Positions 26,884-36,301 of a DNA stretch of 37,900 bases are shown here, in pieces (positions within the stretch are counted from its first letter, which is position 1; each line of letters starts with the position of its first letter). Origin of the DNA: Chrysochromulina tobinii. Lineage: Eukaryota; Haptophyta; Prymnesiales; Chrysochromulinaceae. Below the pieces are notes generated by a model. The model searched no databases. It was not told the origin of the DNA and saw only the letters and a list, made by a program, of their open reading frames with translations. Position numbers and translations under genes: made by a program. The stretch is taken from assembly GCA_001275005.1 (NCBI GenBank), contig JWZX01002783.1:1-37900 (forward strand). Reading direction: 5' to 3'.

Positions 26884-28407
26884 ATGCCCAGGGACGTGCT
26901 CTTCCTCGCCCTCTGCTGGGCCTGCACGCTGAGTTCGACGACGCTGCTGATCACTGTCGGCCCGCTCTGCGCTCGCAACCAAGGCGCGAGTGATGCGGCC
27001 GCGCCGTTTGCAGTCGGTGCCTTCCTCGTCGGCGCCGCGGTCATCTCCGTGCCATCTGCGGATCTCTTCGCCCGTTATGGCCGACGCAACGTTTTCCTGT
27101 TGGGCTGCGTATTCAATCTGGTCGCTTCGGGTCTCGGGATCGCCGCCGTATTGCTTCACAATGTGGTGCTCGTATTCTGTGCCACGTTCAGTGCCGGCCT
27201 CCAGCAGGGCCTTGGCCAGTTCTACCGCTTTGCCGCGATGGAGGTGTGTGCTCCCGACAAGAAGCCGAAAGCTGTGACTCTCGTGCTTACGGGCGGCGTG
27301 ATCGCCGCATTCGTCGGGCCGGAGGTGGGACTGCGCACCGCCATGATCCTCGGCAAGGACGACGAGTACCTCGCCTCGTTCATCGCGGTTGGTGTGATAG
27401 GCGTTGTAAATTCGTTTCTGTGCTCGCTCCCCCGGTATCCACCGCCCCCGCCTGCCGCAAGCGCAGCGCTGCTCGAGGCGGAGCAGGGAGCCGCACCGCC
27501 GACGCCACCGATCCGGCTGTCCACGCTGATGCTGCAGCCGCGCTGCATGCTCGCCGTGTCGGTCGCGACGCTCGCGCATACGTCGATGGTGATGCTGATG
27601 AGCCCGCTGGTGATTGCGATGTCGAACGCGGGCTTCCCGAATGAGCTCACAACGATCACGCTCGAGACCCACTTCTTCTCCATGTTCGCGCCTGGCTTCC
27701 TCACGGGCAAGGTCATCGCCAAGCTCGGCCCACCCACGACCTCGATCATCGGCATTGGCATCTTTGGCGGCGCGGCGGCTGTGAATCTGCTCGCGCCCTC
27801 GTACACGGGGAACGCGATCAGCATGGCGCTATGGGTGGTGGGCATGGCGCTGTGCGGCCTCGGGTGGAATCTTTGCTTCTCGTCGGGTACCGTCATGCTT
27901 GCCTCGTGCTACCCTCCCGAGGCAGCAGCGCGTGTGCAGGGCGCCAATGACTTCATCATCTTTGCCATCGCGGGCATGGGCTCCTTCGGGAGCGGCTACA
28001 TCTACAATCTGTCGGGCGGTAACGTGGGCCAGGGCTGGCACGCACTCATCTTTTGCGTCCTCGGGATTCTAGGCCTCCTCATTGGCCTCCTCCTCGTCCT
28101 TACCTTCGCGCTGCGCAAGCCGTCGCCCGCGCTACCCATGGCCTCGGCGTTTGGATCCGATCGTGATGGCACCTCGATGGCCATAGAGCCGGGCCCGCCT
28201 TCAATGATGGACCCGGCCATGCTGGCAAGTGCCTCGCATGGTCTCGGGCGTATCTCGCGTGACAACTCGGTGCTATCCGTCTTTTCCGCCGTCTCGGGAT
28301 CGGCGTCCCGCGTCGATCTGCGGCGCGCGTCGTTCAGCTCCGAGGCGGTCTTTTTTGTCAGCGTCGACGACGAGTCCATCTCCGGGGCGGTTGAGGGCCG
28401 TGACTAG
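26884..28407 (+). CDS. MFS transporter
   Basis: A 507-residue protein from the ATG at 26884. Twelve hydrophobic segments can be counted in two halves, separated by a Pro/Ala-rich loop near residues 180-205. The loop after the second segment reads SADLFARYGRRNV, the major facilitator motif A (G-x-x-x-D-R-x-G-R-R) with a changed first residue. An acidic and Ser-rich cytosolic tail of about 90 residues follows the last segment. The sequence resembles bacterial-type drug or small-molecule MFS carriers without a recognisable substrate signature. It shares its promoter region with the OPT gene, so the two transporters may be co-expressed. Confidence 0.85.
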   Translation: MPRDVLFLALCWACTLSSTTLLITVGPLCARNQGASDAAAPFAVGAFLVGAAVISVPSADLFARYGRRNVFLLGCVFNLVASGLGIAAVLLHNVVLVFCATFSAGLQQGLGQFYRFAAMEVCAPDKKPKAVTLVLTGGVIAAFVGPEVGLRTAMILGKDDEYLASFIAVGVIGVVNSFLCSLPRYPPPPPAASAALLEAEQGAAPPTPPIRLSTLMLQPRCMLAVSVATLAHTSMVMLMSPLVIAMSNAGFPNELTTITLETHFFSMFAPGFLTGKVIAKLGPPTTSIIGIGIFGGAAAVNLLAPSYTGNAISMALWVVGMALCGLGWNLCFSSGTVMLASCYPPEAAARVQGANDFIIFAIAGMGSFGSGYIYNLSGGNVGQGWHALIFCVLGILGLLIGLLLVLTFALRKPSPALPMASAFGSDRDGTSMAIEPGPPSMMDPAMLASASHGLGRISRDNSVLSVFSAVSGSASRVDLRRASFSSEAVFFVSVDDESISGAVEGRD

Positions 28408-28653
28408 AAAATCGACGTCAGCAGACAATTTGCGCTCCATCGTGCGCGGGGGCGCGGCTCGCGCGTGGCCACTGGCCTGCTAGTGCTACCGCCGCGGCTT
28501 CGCCACCGCGATACTACCTAGATACTACCGAGTAGCACATCCGGCGCGGACATCGGCGCGTCCTCGCATTCTGATTCTCCTTCTCTCACAGTGAGAATGC
28601 TTAATCTTACTTTCTTACATCAGACATGGTACATCGCGGACCGTCGTCACACC

Positions 28654-29514
28654 TCACCGCAGCGAGATCTTCGGAGCATCCAAGCCTGCGGCGATGCGCA
28701 CTGCGATAGACCCCCATTGAAGCACGAGAGCGGACGCGGCAAGCAGCAATATGGTGGAGGACGCCGGGTAGATGGCGAAGTTATTAATTTCCTGTGAGGC
28801 CAACCGCCTGTAGTATGGAGTGTTCTCAGCGTACTCGCCTTCGTTCAAGCACTGCTCCTGCTTCTGCCGCTGCTTCTTGACTGCAAACCGTGCGAACGAG
28901 AGGAAGTCAAACAGCTCCAGCTCGGTTTCGGCATTGGCGGCCAACGGTGCAGTGCAGTAAAAAGGGAACAGAGTCGATCGCCGGCAGAGCTGGGCATGGG
29001 CGCCGATTGGCACGCCGATCGGCACGCACATGCGTGGGCCGCCTGCATCGCCAGCACGCCGGGCCGCATCCGCTGCCGCTTGCCGCTTTGCTTTCAGCTT
29101 CGCGCCCAATTCGGCCATGGATGGGGTGCCAGGCAAGATGAGAGATTTGCCCGTGGGAGCCGCAGATGTCCCAGGAAACATCTCGGAGAGTGTCGGGTCC
29201 TTCTCTCCCTTTGCCATTGACACTGGAAGACGCGAGGCGAGCAGTTTGAGCAGCGATGCTTGCTCTTCTGTTGCACCCCCGTTCCTGTCGCATAGGCGTT
29301 GCGCCTTGTCCAGCGCGGCTCGCGCCTTGTCCAGCGCGTTTTCACGCATGAAGACAACCGCCTCCATGAGCAGCTCTTCAGGGGTGGGCGTGGCTGACGC
29401 GCGCGTCGTGAACGTCGAATGGCGTCGCGACGGGTGCAGACCGGGACTGAATGTCAGTGCAGCACAGCCAGAGGTGGCGAACACGATTAGAATCGTCATG
29501 AAGACGAACACCAT
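28654..29514 (-). CDS. Probable plastid-targeted protein, function unknown
   Basis: A 286-residue protein from the ATG at 29514. Residues 1-17 form a signal-peptide-like segment (MVFVFMTILIVFATSG) followed by a Ser/Thr/Arg-rich stretch with few acids, the bipartite presequence style of secondary-plastid algae. Residues about 45-95 form a helical pair like a tetratricopeptide repeat (EELLMEAVVFMRENALDKARAALDKAQ). A Cys-containing patch sits near residue 165-190. One membrane segment lies near the C-terminus (residues about 255-275). A thylakoid or envelope protein is a reasonable guess; no family is assigned. Confidence 0.65.
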   Translation of the reverse strand: MVFVFMTILIVFATSGCAALTFSPGLHPSRRHSTFTTRASATPTPEELLMEAVVFMRENALDKARAALDKAQRLCDRNGGATEEQASLLKLLASRLPVSMAKGEKDPTLSEMFPGTSAAPTGKSLILPGTPSMAELGAKLKAKRQAAADAARRAGDAGGPRMCVPIGVPIGAHAQLCRRSTLFPFYCTAPLAANAETELELFDFLSFARFAVKKQRQKQEQCLNEGEYAENTPYYRRLASQEINNFAIYPASSTILLLAASALVLQWGSIAVRIAAGLDAPKISLR

Positions 29515-30071
29515 CGCGCGCGTCCAATCGACGAGACCAAGGACTCTCGCGACCGAGCTCGGACCGTCCACCCGCTCTGTGTGAAACGGCTGTGAGCCGG
29601 AGCGTGCTACACCAACTCACAGTTGAAAAGGTCGTGCCTGCGTCCACCGTCGGTAGAAGACTATTATGTCAAATCTTTTCAACAGTCAGTTTCGTCGCGG
29701 TCCTCCCGCCCGCGCTCACCACCACCGTCTCGCAAAGCCAAAGGACGGCTCCGCATCAGCAAATTCGCAACGCCGACATACACGCGGTTCTACCTTAGGA
29801 CACATGTCTGTGTGTAACGAACACAACATAATCGGACGAAATAAATCATTTGCCTCGGCGTCGAGACGCGCATGCCCATGCGGGCCCATGCGCGCAGAGA
29901 GAGAGAGAGAGAAAGAGAGAGAGAGCACAGCACTCCGAAGAGCTTTCGGACCCGGGGCCGAGGGGCTGAGCACAGGTTTCACCCTGTCAGTGTCCCCTCA
30001 GCCCGACAGTCCCCTCAGCTGTCCGCAAGCTTTCGTCGCTGCCACGTAGGGGGGGGGAAGGGGGGGAGACC
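29515..30071. other. Spacer with simple repeats
   Basis: A GA-dinucleotide repeat is at about 29897-29926 and G-runs are at 30049-30068, just 3' of the small mitochondrial-type gene. The rest lies upstream of the plastid-type gene. No gene is seen. Confidence 0.6.
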
Positions 30072-30557
30072 TTACATGGCAAGCTTCATCTTGTCGGGAA
30101 TGCCGCCGCTGATCATGGAGGCCTCAATCCCCATATCGGCAGCCATGGCAGCCTGCGACGCCTTGATCGCCGCCTTGTCGGCAGCGGTCAGCGTCACCTC
30201 GAGCTCGCCCACCACCTTCATGCGCCGGTCTACCTTGGCGACGTTCTGCATCAGATCGTGCAACATGGTCCCCTCGAGGGTGTACTTGCACGCCTTCGGA
30301 TCCTTGGCCACCGCAACCGTCGCCGTGATCCCCGGCTTGTCCGCCTTAGCGATGGCGTCCAGCACAGACTTGTACAGCTCGGGGCGCTCGCTCGCAAACT
30401 TGGAGAGCTCCTCAGAGATGCTCGCGCCCTGCTCCGCGATCTCCTTCAAGCCGGCGGGCAGCGAGGGGGCGAGCGCGCTGGCCTTCTTCTCCATGGCCTT
30501 GATGTTCATCTGGAACGTGCACATGCCGCGGCGCCGGAGCATACGCGAAGCCAACAT
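30072..30557 (-). CDS. Small helical protein with mitochondrial-type presequence
   Basis: A 161-residue protein from the ATG at 30557. The first 15 residues (MLASRMLRRRGMCTF) are basic, amphipathic and free of acids, as in mitochondrial presequences. The rest is helical, rich in Ala, Lys and Glu, with a middle part that may form strands (GITATVAVAKDPKACKY). No signature motif is recognised. It could be a subunit of a mitochondrial complex, which fits its size and composition, but this is not shown. Confidence 0.65.
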   Translation of the reverse strand: MLASRMLRRRGMCTFQMNIKAMEKKASALAPSLPAGLKEIAEQGASISEELSKFASERPELYKSVLDAIAKADKPGITATVAVAKDPKACKYTLEGTMLHDLMQNVAKVDRRMKVVGELEVTLTAADKAAIKASQAAMAADMGIEASMISGGIPDKMKLAM

Positions 30558-30689
30558 GGTTAGTTTTCTGCCTCGCGTCTCTCGCTGTGCCACCTGCTCT
30601 CAGTCGTGATGACTGCGGCAATCTGCACGAAACGCAAGGAAAAATGATCGGCGGCTCTCCAAAAAACTACAAATGTACGACCTTTTGTG

Positions 30690-31442
30690 CTAACGGATAC
30701 CAGACATCTTCCCGTTGTTGAGCCATCGTGCAAAACACGAGTGCAATCTTTCGAAGCCTTCCGCCTCCAAAGCGGCCGCATTGTGCTCTGCAATCTCTTT
30801 GTTGATGACAACACCGCGGACGATGCCCTCCTGCACGACGCGATCGAGCTGTGCCCGCCGTAGTAGATTGATCACGGGCGTAGGTGCGCGCTTCTCAAAG
30901 TGGAGGGGCGCGTCCTCCTCCAACTCGGTGAAGGACCACTGCGGGTGGAAGAACGCTGGCTGGACCCGGTTGCCCACCAATTGTTCGATGGGGGGAAGGG
31001 CCTCTGTATGCTCGCCAGCCTCCTCCAGTGTGTCGACGAGAAACTCATAGAGCCAGTAGAACGCATCAATTCCGTCGCTGTAGTACGGCGCTATCACAAA
31101 TGAGGTGGCAATTTCCTCTTCAGGCGTCTCGATGAGTCGGGCCGCCTCTAGATAAAAATCTTCGAGCAACTCCTCGTCCGTGGTCGCATTGCTCACAACG
31201 TACCGAATTCGATCCTGCTGGAAAGGTCGGGCTGCAAATGGGCACAACCCCAGGCGGATGACGTGGTCAGAGATCCACTGCCGTGTGCGTGAGATGGCGA
31301 GCTCCTCCAGTGCCGCCGCGACTGTAGCTGCAACGGGACTTCCGGCGCGCCTGCCGATGGGGGCACGCCACGCCTGCCGATTGCATTGGGAGTGAGGCCT
31401 CGATAATTCAAGAGCGAACGCAAGCATCGCAACATGACTCAT
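30690..31442 (-). CDS. DUF1415-family protein
   Basis: A 250-residue protein from the ATG at 31442 (another in-frame ATG is at 31427). After a 45-residue leader that could be a targeting peptide, residues about 50-250 follow the DUF1415 pattern: W-I-x-x-x-V/I-x-x-L-G-L-C-P-F-A, a strand ATSFVIAPY, then VQPAFFHPQWSF and the KRAPTPVINLLRRAQLD segment. DUF1415 proteins are widespread in proteobacteria and cyanobacteria and also occur in algae; their function is unknown. The N-terminal extension suggests organelle targeting. Confidence 0.85.
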   Translation of the reverse strand: MSHVAMLAFALELSRPHSQCNRQAWRAPIGRRAGSPVAATVAAALEELAISRTRQWISDHVIRLGLCPFAARPFQQDRIRYVVSNATTDEELLEDFYLEAARLIETPEEEIATSFVIAPYYSDGIDAFYWLYEFLVDTLEEAGEHTEALPPIEQLVGNRVQPAFFHPQWSFTELEEDAPLHFEKRAPTPVINLLRRAQLDRVVQEGIVRGVVINKEIAEHNAAALEAEGFERLHSCFARWLNNGKMSGIR

Positions 31443-31796
31443 GTGTCGTCCCTTCACTATGAATAAGTCAAGTCAAGTCAGAGCGAATTTCCTTTTTTTG
31501 TTTATGTTTAGACTTGACTTTTGACTTGACACACAGACCGATTCGCACACCCGATTACACTAGTCAGAGTCACCGGGCACGGCACACGTGGACATGCACC
31601 TACATCTTAACACCATGGCGGTGTGTGCCGTTTATAGTGGTTTTCATATTTCATTCCACCCGATTGGAATTGCAGTCCGCAATCTGCACGACCGCGCGAG
31701 ATGAAGAATAGGTGTCACCTGTCGTCCAGCTCCCGAATCCAGATCAGTTAGTACTGGTCCAAATCAGTACTGCACAGTAATCAGAATGAGTCTCGC
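31443..31796. other. Upstream flank of the DUF1415 gene with inverted repeat
   Basis: The notable feature is an inverted repeat at 31465-31480 (AAGTCAAGTCAAGTCA) and 31511-31530 (GACTTGACTTTTGACTTGAC) with an AT-rich loop containing a T-run. It lies 23-88 bp upstream of the DUF1415 start, so it could be a promoter site or a 5' UTR stem. Nothing else is seen. Confidence 0.55.
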
Positions 31797-34388
31797 TCAT
31801 CGACCGCCCACCGCCCCATAGCCGGAAGGGCGCTTCGCGGTGGGCGCCTTGGAGGCTATGGGTGGCGCACCCGCCACGAGCGAGGAGGCGAACACGTCGG
31901 TATTGAGGCTGATATTGAGGCTGGCCGCCAATAGTGTGGCTTGATGGCGCTTCGCGTCGGCAAGTCTCGTCTGCGCATCGCCCAGGTCAGCATACAGCAC
32001 GGCCGCCGCGTCGAGCAGCTCGTGGTGTGCAAAGGGAGTGAATGGCGCGGCCTTGCGCAGCACATATGTCGACGGCTTCAACGGCCTCGCGCCCTTTCGC
32101 TTGAGAATGACCCCGGGCTCGGCTGGCGTGGGTGGAGGCCCGACGAGCAGCAGCCCTCGGCTGAAGCTGCGCCCCGAGAGGCCACCACCCCGTCCGAGGG
32201 ACGAGCCGAACGGCGTGCGTAGCGGGCCGCTGCCATGTCGGCTGCTGCTCGTGCTGCCTGCGGGCATGGCGGCAGATGGGACCGTCGCCGCGGCGGGCAG
32301 GCCACCGCCATAGCTCAGGCTGCCTGGGCCGCAGACGGACAGCGTGTCGGGCGCGACCACGTCGTGGCGGAAGTCGCGAGAGGCCGCACTGGTGCCGAGG
32401 GCGTTAGTGTAGCAACCGTTGGATAGGTCCGTGCGCTCGAGGCTGCCTGGCGGTCCACCCGAGGCCCACCGCGTCGAGCTGGCCGCTTCCATCGAGTTGC
32501 TTACACCAGGCCGTGCAGGCTTGCCCCAGCTGGCGACGGCGGCAGAGTACTCTGCAGGTAGGCCGCCGCCCGATGAGGCGCCTGCTTCAGCTGCGTAGCG
32601 GCTGCTGGTCGGTGCAGTGACATACGAGGAGCTGTTGAGCGAGGCACGTGAGCCTCGGGGGGTCAGTGCAGTGGCAGACGAGGAGCTGTGGAGCGAGGCA
32701 CGTGAGCCTCTGCGCATGGGAGAGGTGGCCGCGCGGGTGACAGTGCTGCTCAAGCGCAACGCGCGGCCCGGGGCATAGGCTCCGGGAGCATAGGCCACGC
32801 TGGCTATGAAGCCTCGCTGTGCCATCGTCCCCGGCGCCAGTCCATGGCATGCGCTCGTGCTCGGTGCGGAGGGTAGGCGCAGGTATTCGGAAATGGGGCG
32901 GCCGAGCCGTGCGCTTAAGCTCTCGTGCGCAGACGAGTCGCCATCGAGCAGCTGCTCGATCTGCTCGATCTGCTCGATCTGCTGCTGCTGCTGCTGCTGC
33001 TGCCACCGCCGCCGGCGCTGCTGCTGCTGCTCCTGCTCCTGCTGGTAAGGCTGGTGGTGCTGGTGGTGGTGGTGCTTGCTGTGCACCTGGGCATCCTCGG
33101 CGTCTGCGGGCGGGCTCGCATCGTACGGTAGGGCCCCAAAGGGCGGCGAGCGCGGCTCCGAGGCGCCGTCGAGGAAGCTGAGCTCGTGGTGCTGCTGATG
33201 CTGCTGAAAGACCGCCTCGGCCAGCGCCGACTCAGCGGCCTCAGCCTCGCCAGTGGGCGCGAAGAAGTACCGAGGCTCGCCGACGCCGTCGCGGCCGAGT
33301 GCATTATCGCGGCCGAGGAAGGAGACATTGGCCGGCATCCCCTGCCTGTGCACAAGCTGCGGCGTCGAGCAGCTACGCGAGAGGCTCGCTCGTGATAGGG
33401 AAGGCCGGACCGCGCCTGCGACCGAGGCAGCCGAGCCGGGTGGCGCTGACGGAAAATCGCCGGTTGAGCCCGGAGGTGGCGGAAAGAAGGGCGTTGATGG
33501 CTTCGTCATGAGCCCCAGGTCCGAGCGGGTCGTCGTGGGGCGCGAGGCTGGCGTGCGCGGGAGGGACGGCATGTGCGACAGCGACGAAGAGGAGTGCGAG
33601 CGTGCTTCTCCTCGGCGGGAGAGCGTGCGCGGGAGCGGCGAGCCCGCGGTGCCACGCCACGGGTCGACGAAGCCCGAGGGGAGGAAGGGCTCGCGCCCGT
33701 CATAACCGAGCGCGGTAGCGTGGGTGCCGGCGACGCCCAGGTGGATGCCCATGCCGAGGCCGAGGCTGCCGGTCGTCGGGCGGGATGGGCCGAGGCCGCC
33801 CACTCCGACTCCGTGCCCGCCAGCGCCGGAGCTGCCACGGCTCTGCCCCTCGCGGGTGAGTAGCCGCTGCCGCGAGACGACGCTGAGTGACGGCCACAGC
33901 AACGTGGCTTCGACCTGCTCCTCGCGCGAGCGCAGCATATTCAGCTCGCGCTTGAGCGAGCTCACCTCATGTTTGAGCGTGCTCACCTGCTCGTGGTGCT
34001 GTTCCGCGGCAACTGCGAGCGGGCTGGCGACGGCCAGCGCCACCTCCTCATCACCATAGTTGGCGCGCTCGCCCGTCCGCTGCAACGCGCTGCACAGGCC
34101 CTCGACGAGCCAATACCGCTCATCGGCTGGCAGCGAAGTGGTCATGAGCGCCATCTGAGCCGCTGTGAGCTGAGGGTCTTCAGAGACGGCTTCGCTCAGA
34201 ATGCGCTGCGCCGTCACTGCCGCGTGCTTCGACAACCCGGCGGATGGCTGGCTCGAAGATGCCGTTTCCAGCGCGGGTGGCGGCGCGAGGAGCATGTTCA
34301 TCGTCCGAGGACGTCGACAGCATGTTCGCGGTGTTCGAAACGGCAAAATCCAAACAACCTTTTCAAATTTCCTTACAGTCTCGTGCAT
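31797..34388 (-). CDS. 863-residue low-complexity protein
   Basis: The frame runs from the ATG at 34388, or more likely MNMLLAPPPALE at 34301. The N-terminal 120 residues are helical, followed by a short coiled coil (EQVSTLKHEVSSLKRELNMLRSREEQ, shown here by its ends EQVST and LRSREEQ at residues about 135-160). The centre is disordered, rich in Ser, Gly, Pro, with an H-Q tract encoded by CTG-type repeats near 32950-33080 and a duplicated motif RGSRASLHSSSSATALTPRG. The last 90 residues are helical again. No family is recognised. Intact reading over 2.6 kb, with conserved-looking ends, supports a real gene. Divergent from ORC5 by 62 bp. Confidence 0.7.
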   Translation of the reverse strand: MHETVRKFEKVVWILPFRTPRTCCRRPRTMNMLLAPPPALETASSSQPSAGLSKHAAVTAQRILSEAVSEDPQLTAAQMALMTTSLPADERYWLVEGLCSALQRTGERANYGDEEVALAVASPLAVAAEQHHEQVSTLKHEVSSLKRELNMLRSREEQVEATLLWPSLSVVSRQRLLTREGQSRGSSGAGGHGVGVGGLGPSRPTTGSLGLGMGIHLGVAGTHATALGYDGREPFLPSGFVDPWRGTAGSPLPRTLSRRGEARSHSSSSLSHMPSLPRTPASRPTTTRSDLGLMTKPSTPFFPPPPGSTGDFPSAPPGSAASVAGAVRPSLSRASLSRSCSTPQLVHRQGMPANVSFLGRDNALGRDGVGEPRYFFAPTGEAEAAESALAEAVFQQHQQHHELSFLDGASEPRSPPFGALPYDASPPADAEDAQVHSKHHHHQHHQPYQQEQEQQQQRRRRWQQQQQQQQIEQIEQIEQLLDGDSSAHESLSARLGRPISEYLRLPSAPSTSACHGLAPGTMAQRGFIASVAYAPGAYAPGRALRLSSTVTRAATSPMRRGSRASLHSSSSATALTPRGSRASLNSSSYVTAPTSSRYAAEAGASSGGGLPAEYSAAVASWGKPARPGVSNSMEAASSTRWASGGPPGSLERTDLSNGCYTNALGTSAASRDFRHDVVAPDTLSVCGPGSLSYGGGLPAAATVPSAAMPAGSTSSSRHGSGPLRTPFGSSLGRGGGLSGRSFSRGLLLVGPPPTPAEPGVILKRKGARPLKPSTYVLRKAAPFTPFAHHELLDAAAVLYADLGDAQTRLADAKRHQATLLAASLNISLNTDVFASSLVAGAPPIASKAPTAKRPSGYGAVGGR
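32953..33003. repeat. CTG and 9-bp repeats encoding a Gln tract
   Basis: CTGCTCGAT repeats (about 32953-32979) are followed by seven or more CTG triplets (about 32980-33003). On the coding minus strand they give Ile-Glu-Gln and poly-Gln. Confidence 0.85.
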
Positions 34389-34450
34389 GTGAAGAATGAC
34401 AAGGTGTCTTACTGGGATGCAATTCTTGGGCTCTCATATTTCGCGCGTAA

Positions 34451-36301
34451 ATGGTCCCGATGCGGGCTTGCGCCCTCGACGAGCTCAAGGGACGGTACCC
34501 GGGTCGGTCGCGCGAATGCGAGCGACTCTTCTCACTCCTCGGCGAGCCTGGCATAGCGATCCCGCTCTACCTCTACGGGCCGTCCGGCTGCGGCAAGAGT
34601 GCAGTTCTCAGCGGCGTGCTCGAGGCACTCGAGATCCGAACGGCTTTTGTGGATTGTGTGACGCACCCGACGCCGCAATCCATCTTCGAGTCGGCGCTCA
34701 ACCAGCTTGCTGGCCACCGGCCGCAGGCGAGCAACGGCTACTCGTGCTGGTCGTCGTGCGACAGCCCGGCAGCTTTTGTCGCCGGCCTGCGCCAGCTGGT
34801 CGCGGTGCGCAAGCGGGTGTGCCTCGTCTTCGACAAGGCGGAGCGGCTCTCGGCACGTGGCGGCGGCCTCATGCAGGTGTTGATCGCCTTGCCTTCTCTT
34901 TGCGCCGCCGCGGCTGCCGCCTCCGTGGCTGCTGGCGCCGCAGAGGACCACACCGCCGCGGGCGCAGTCCTGCCTGTCTTTGTGGGCGAGGCACTCTGGC
35001 CCGACTTCCAGCACGCGTGCGACGGCGAGCCGCGCGTGCTTCAATTCCGCTTTGGTGGCTACTCGATGGTGGGCCTCAAGACAGTCCTCAAGCGCGACGT
35101 GCATGAGGTGCTTCCAGCGCAGTCGGCGCTTCGCAAGCGCATATGTGCGCGCGCCGCGGCCGCCAGCGCCGCCAGCGCCGCCAGCGCCGCCAGCGCCGCC
35201 AGCGCCGCCAGCGCCGCCGCTAGCGCCGTTGATGTGGGCGACGTGGGCGGCGACGGCACTGGTTGCGGTGCCGACGCAGCAGCCGTAGCGAGCTCGAGCA
35301 CCGCACTCGCCACCTCGCAGGCCGCCGTGTCTGCCACTGAGTCCGCGTCCGGCTCATGCAGCGCAGAGCGCCCCGTGTACGCGGACGCGTTCGAGGCCTT
35401 CGTGGACACGGTGGTCGATCTCTTCTCCGAGATCTGCCGCGACACGCACGAGCTGCGCCACATCTGCCGCCAGCTCTTCCCGCTGTACGTCAAGCCTGTC
35501 GCGGATGGCGTGCTGCTCGGTACGGCTGGCGGAGCGGCGGGAGGAGCGGCGGCCGGGGGCAACGCCGCACGCGATCAGCCGTTCAACGAGCTCGGCGTTG
35601 CACGGCAGCGGCGGGCGGCGGGCAGTGCGAGTGCCGATGACGCGCCCGACCGACCTTTTGAGCTCAGAGACACGCGGCAGCTCCATGCGGCGATCCAGCC
35701 GCACCTCAAGCGCGCCATGCGACGCGTGTACGCTCGCGACGGCCTGCACGCGGACGCGGACGACGCGGCGCTCGCCGCCGCGGTCGCCGGCTCGGGGAGT
35801 GCGTTGCAGCTGCCCGTGGGCGCCCAGTGGCTGCTCCTCGCCGGCTTCCTCGCGTCGCGGCTGCCCCCACGAGCTGACTTGGCTCTCTTCTCCTCTGTGG
35901 CCAAGAAGCCAGGGCGACGTGGTGGCGGACCTCGCAAGACCAAGCTGCTCGACACAGCGCACCCCTTCACCCTTGACCGTCTTCTCGCCATCTACAGCTC
36001 GATTGCGCTCGAGGAGCATCTCGGCGGGCCCGCCGCGAGGCTGGCGGCCGCCACGATCGCCCACGGCGGCGCCGGCGCGGTGGCGCGTGCCAACGCCGAC
36101 GGCCGCGTCTCGGCACGGCCGCCGGTGCGCGCCGAGCTCCTCGTGCAGGCGGCTGGGCTGCTTGAACTGCGCCTCTTCTCGCGGGTCACAAAGGAGGGTC
36201 ACATAGACGCGCCGCGCTTCCGGTGCGAGGCAGCCGAGGCCGACGTCGAGTCGGTGGCCAGGCTGCTCAAGTTTGACTTGCAGCAGTACAGGGAGGAGTA
36301 A
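34451..36301 (+). CDS. Origin recognition complex subunit 5
   Basis: A 616-residue AAA+ protein. GPSGCGKS at residues 43-50 is the Walker A motif; RVCLVFDKAERL at about 122-133 sits at Walker B, with DK in place of the usual DE. The C-terminal part has the ORC5 landmarks AQWLLLAGFLASRLPPRADLALF and PFTLDRLLAIYSSIALEE, and ends in a winged-helix-like region (LLQAAGLLELRLF type). ORC5 is a subunit of the origin recognition complex that marks replication origins in eukaryotes. An insertion of Ala-Ser repeats (residues about 235-262) and Ala/Gly-rich loops make it longer than the usual 430-480 residues. The gene is intronless and lies 62 bp from the divergent 863-residue gene. Confidence 0.87.
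   Translation: MVPMRACALDELKGRYPGRSRECERLFSLLGEPGIAIPLYLYGPSGCGKSAVLSGVLEALEIRTAFVDCVTHPTPQSIFESALNQLAGHRPQASNGYSCWSSCDSPAAFVAGLRQLVAVRKRVCLVFDKAERLSARGGGLMQVLIALPSLCAAAAAASVAAGAAEDHTAAGAVLPVFVGEALWPDFQHACDGEPRVLQFRFGGYSMVGLKTVLKRDVHEVLPAQSALRKRICARAAAASAASAASAASAASAASAAASAVDVGDVGGDGTGCGADAAAVASSSTALATSQAAVSATESASGSCSAERPVYADAFEAFVDTVVDLFSEICRDTHELRHICRQLFPLYVKPVADGVLLGTAGGAAGGAAAGGNAARDQPFNELGVARQRRAAGSASADDAPDRPFELRDTRQLHAAIQPHLKRAMRRVYARDGLHADADDAALAAAVAGSGSALQLPVGAQWLLLAGFLASRLPPRADLALFSSVAKKPGRRGGGPRKTKLLDTAHPFTLDRLLAIYSSIALEEHLGGPAARLAAATIAHGGAGAVARANADGRVSARPPVRAELLVQAAGLLELRLFSRVTKEGHIDAPRFRCEAAEADVESVARLLKFDLQQYREE
35159..35224. repeat. 9-bp tandem repeat in ORC5
   Basis: GCCGCCAGC is repeated six or seven times without interruption, encoding Ala-Ala-Ser repeats in a loop of ORC5. 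The length should be polymorphic. Confidence 0.9.

Noticed and set aside
28930-29060. Possible retained intron in the plastid-type protein (GTGCGT, later T-run)
   Set aside because: No AG in a suitable phase follows the T-run, so the segment was left as coding.
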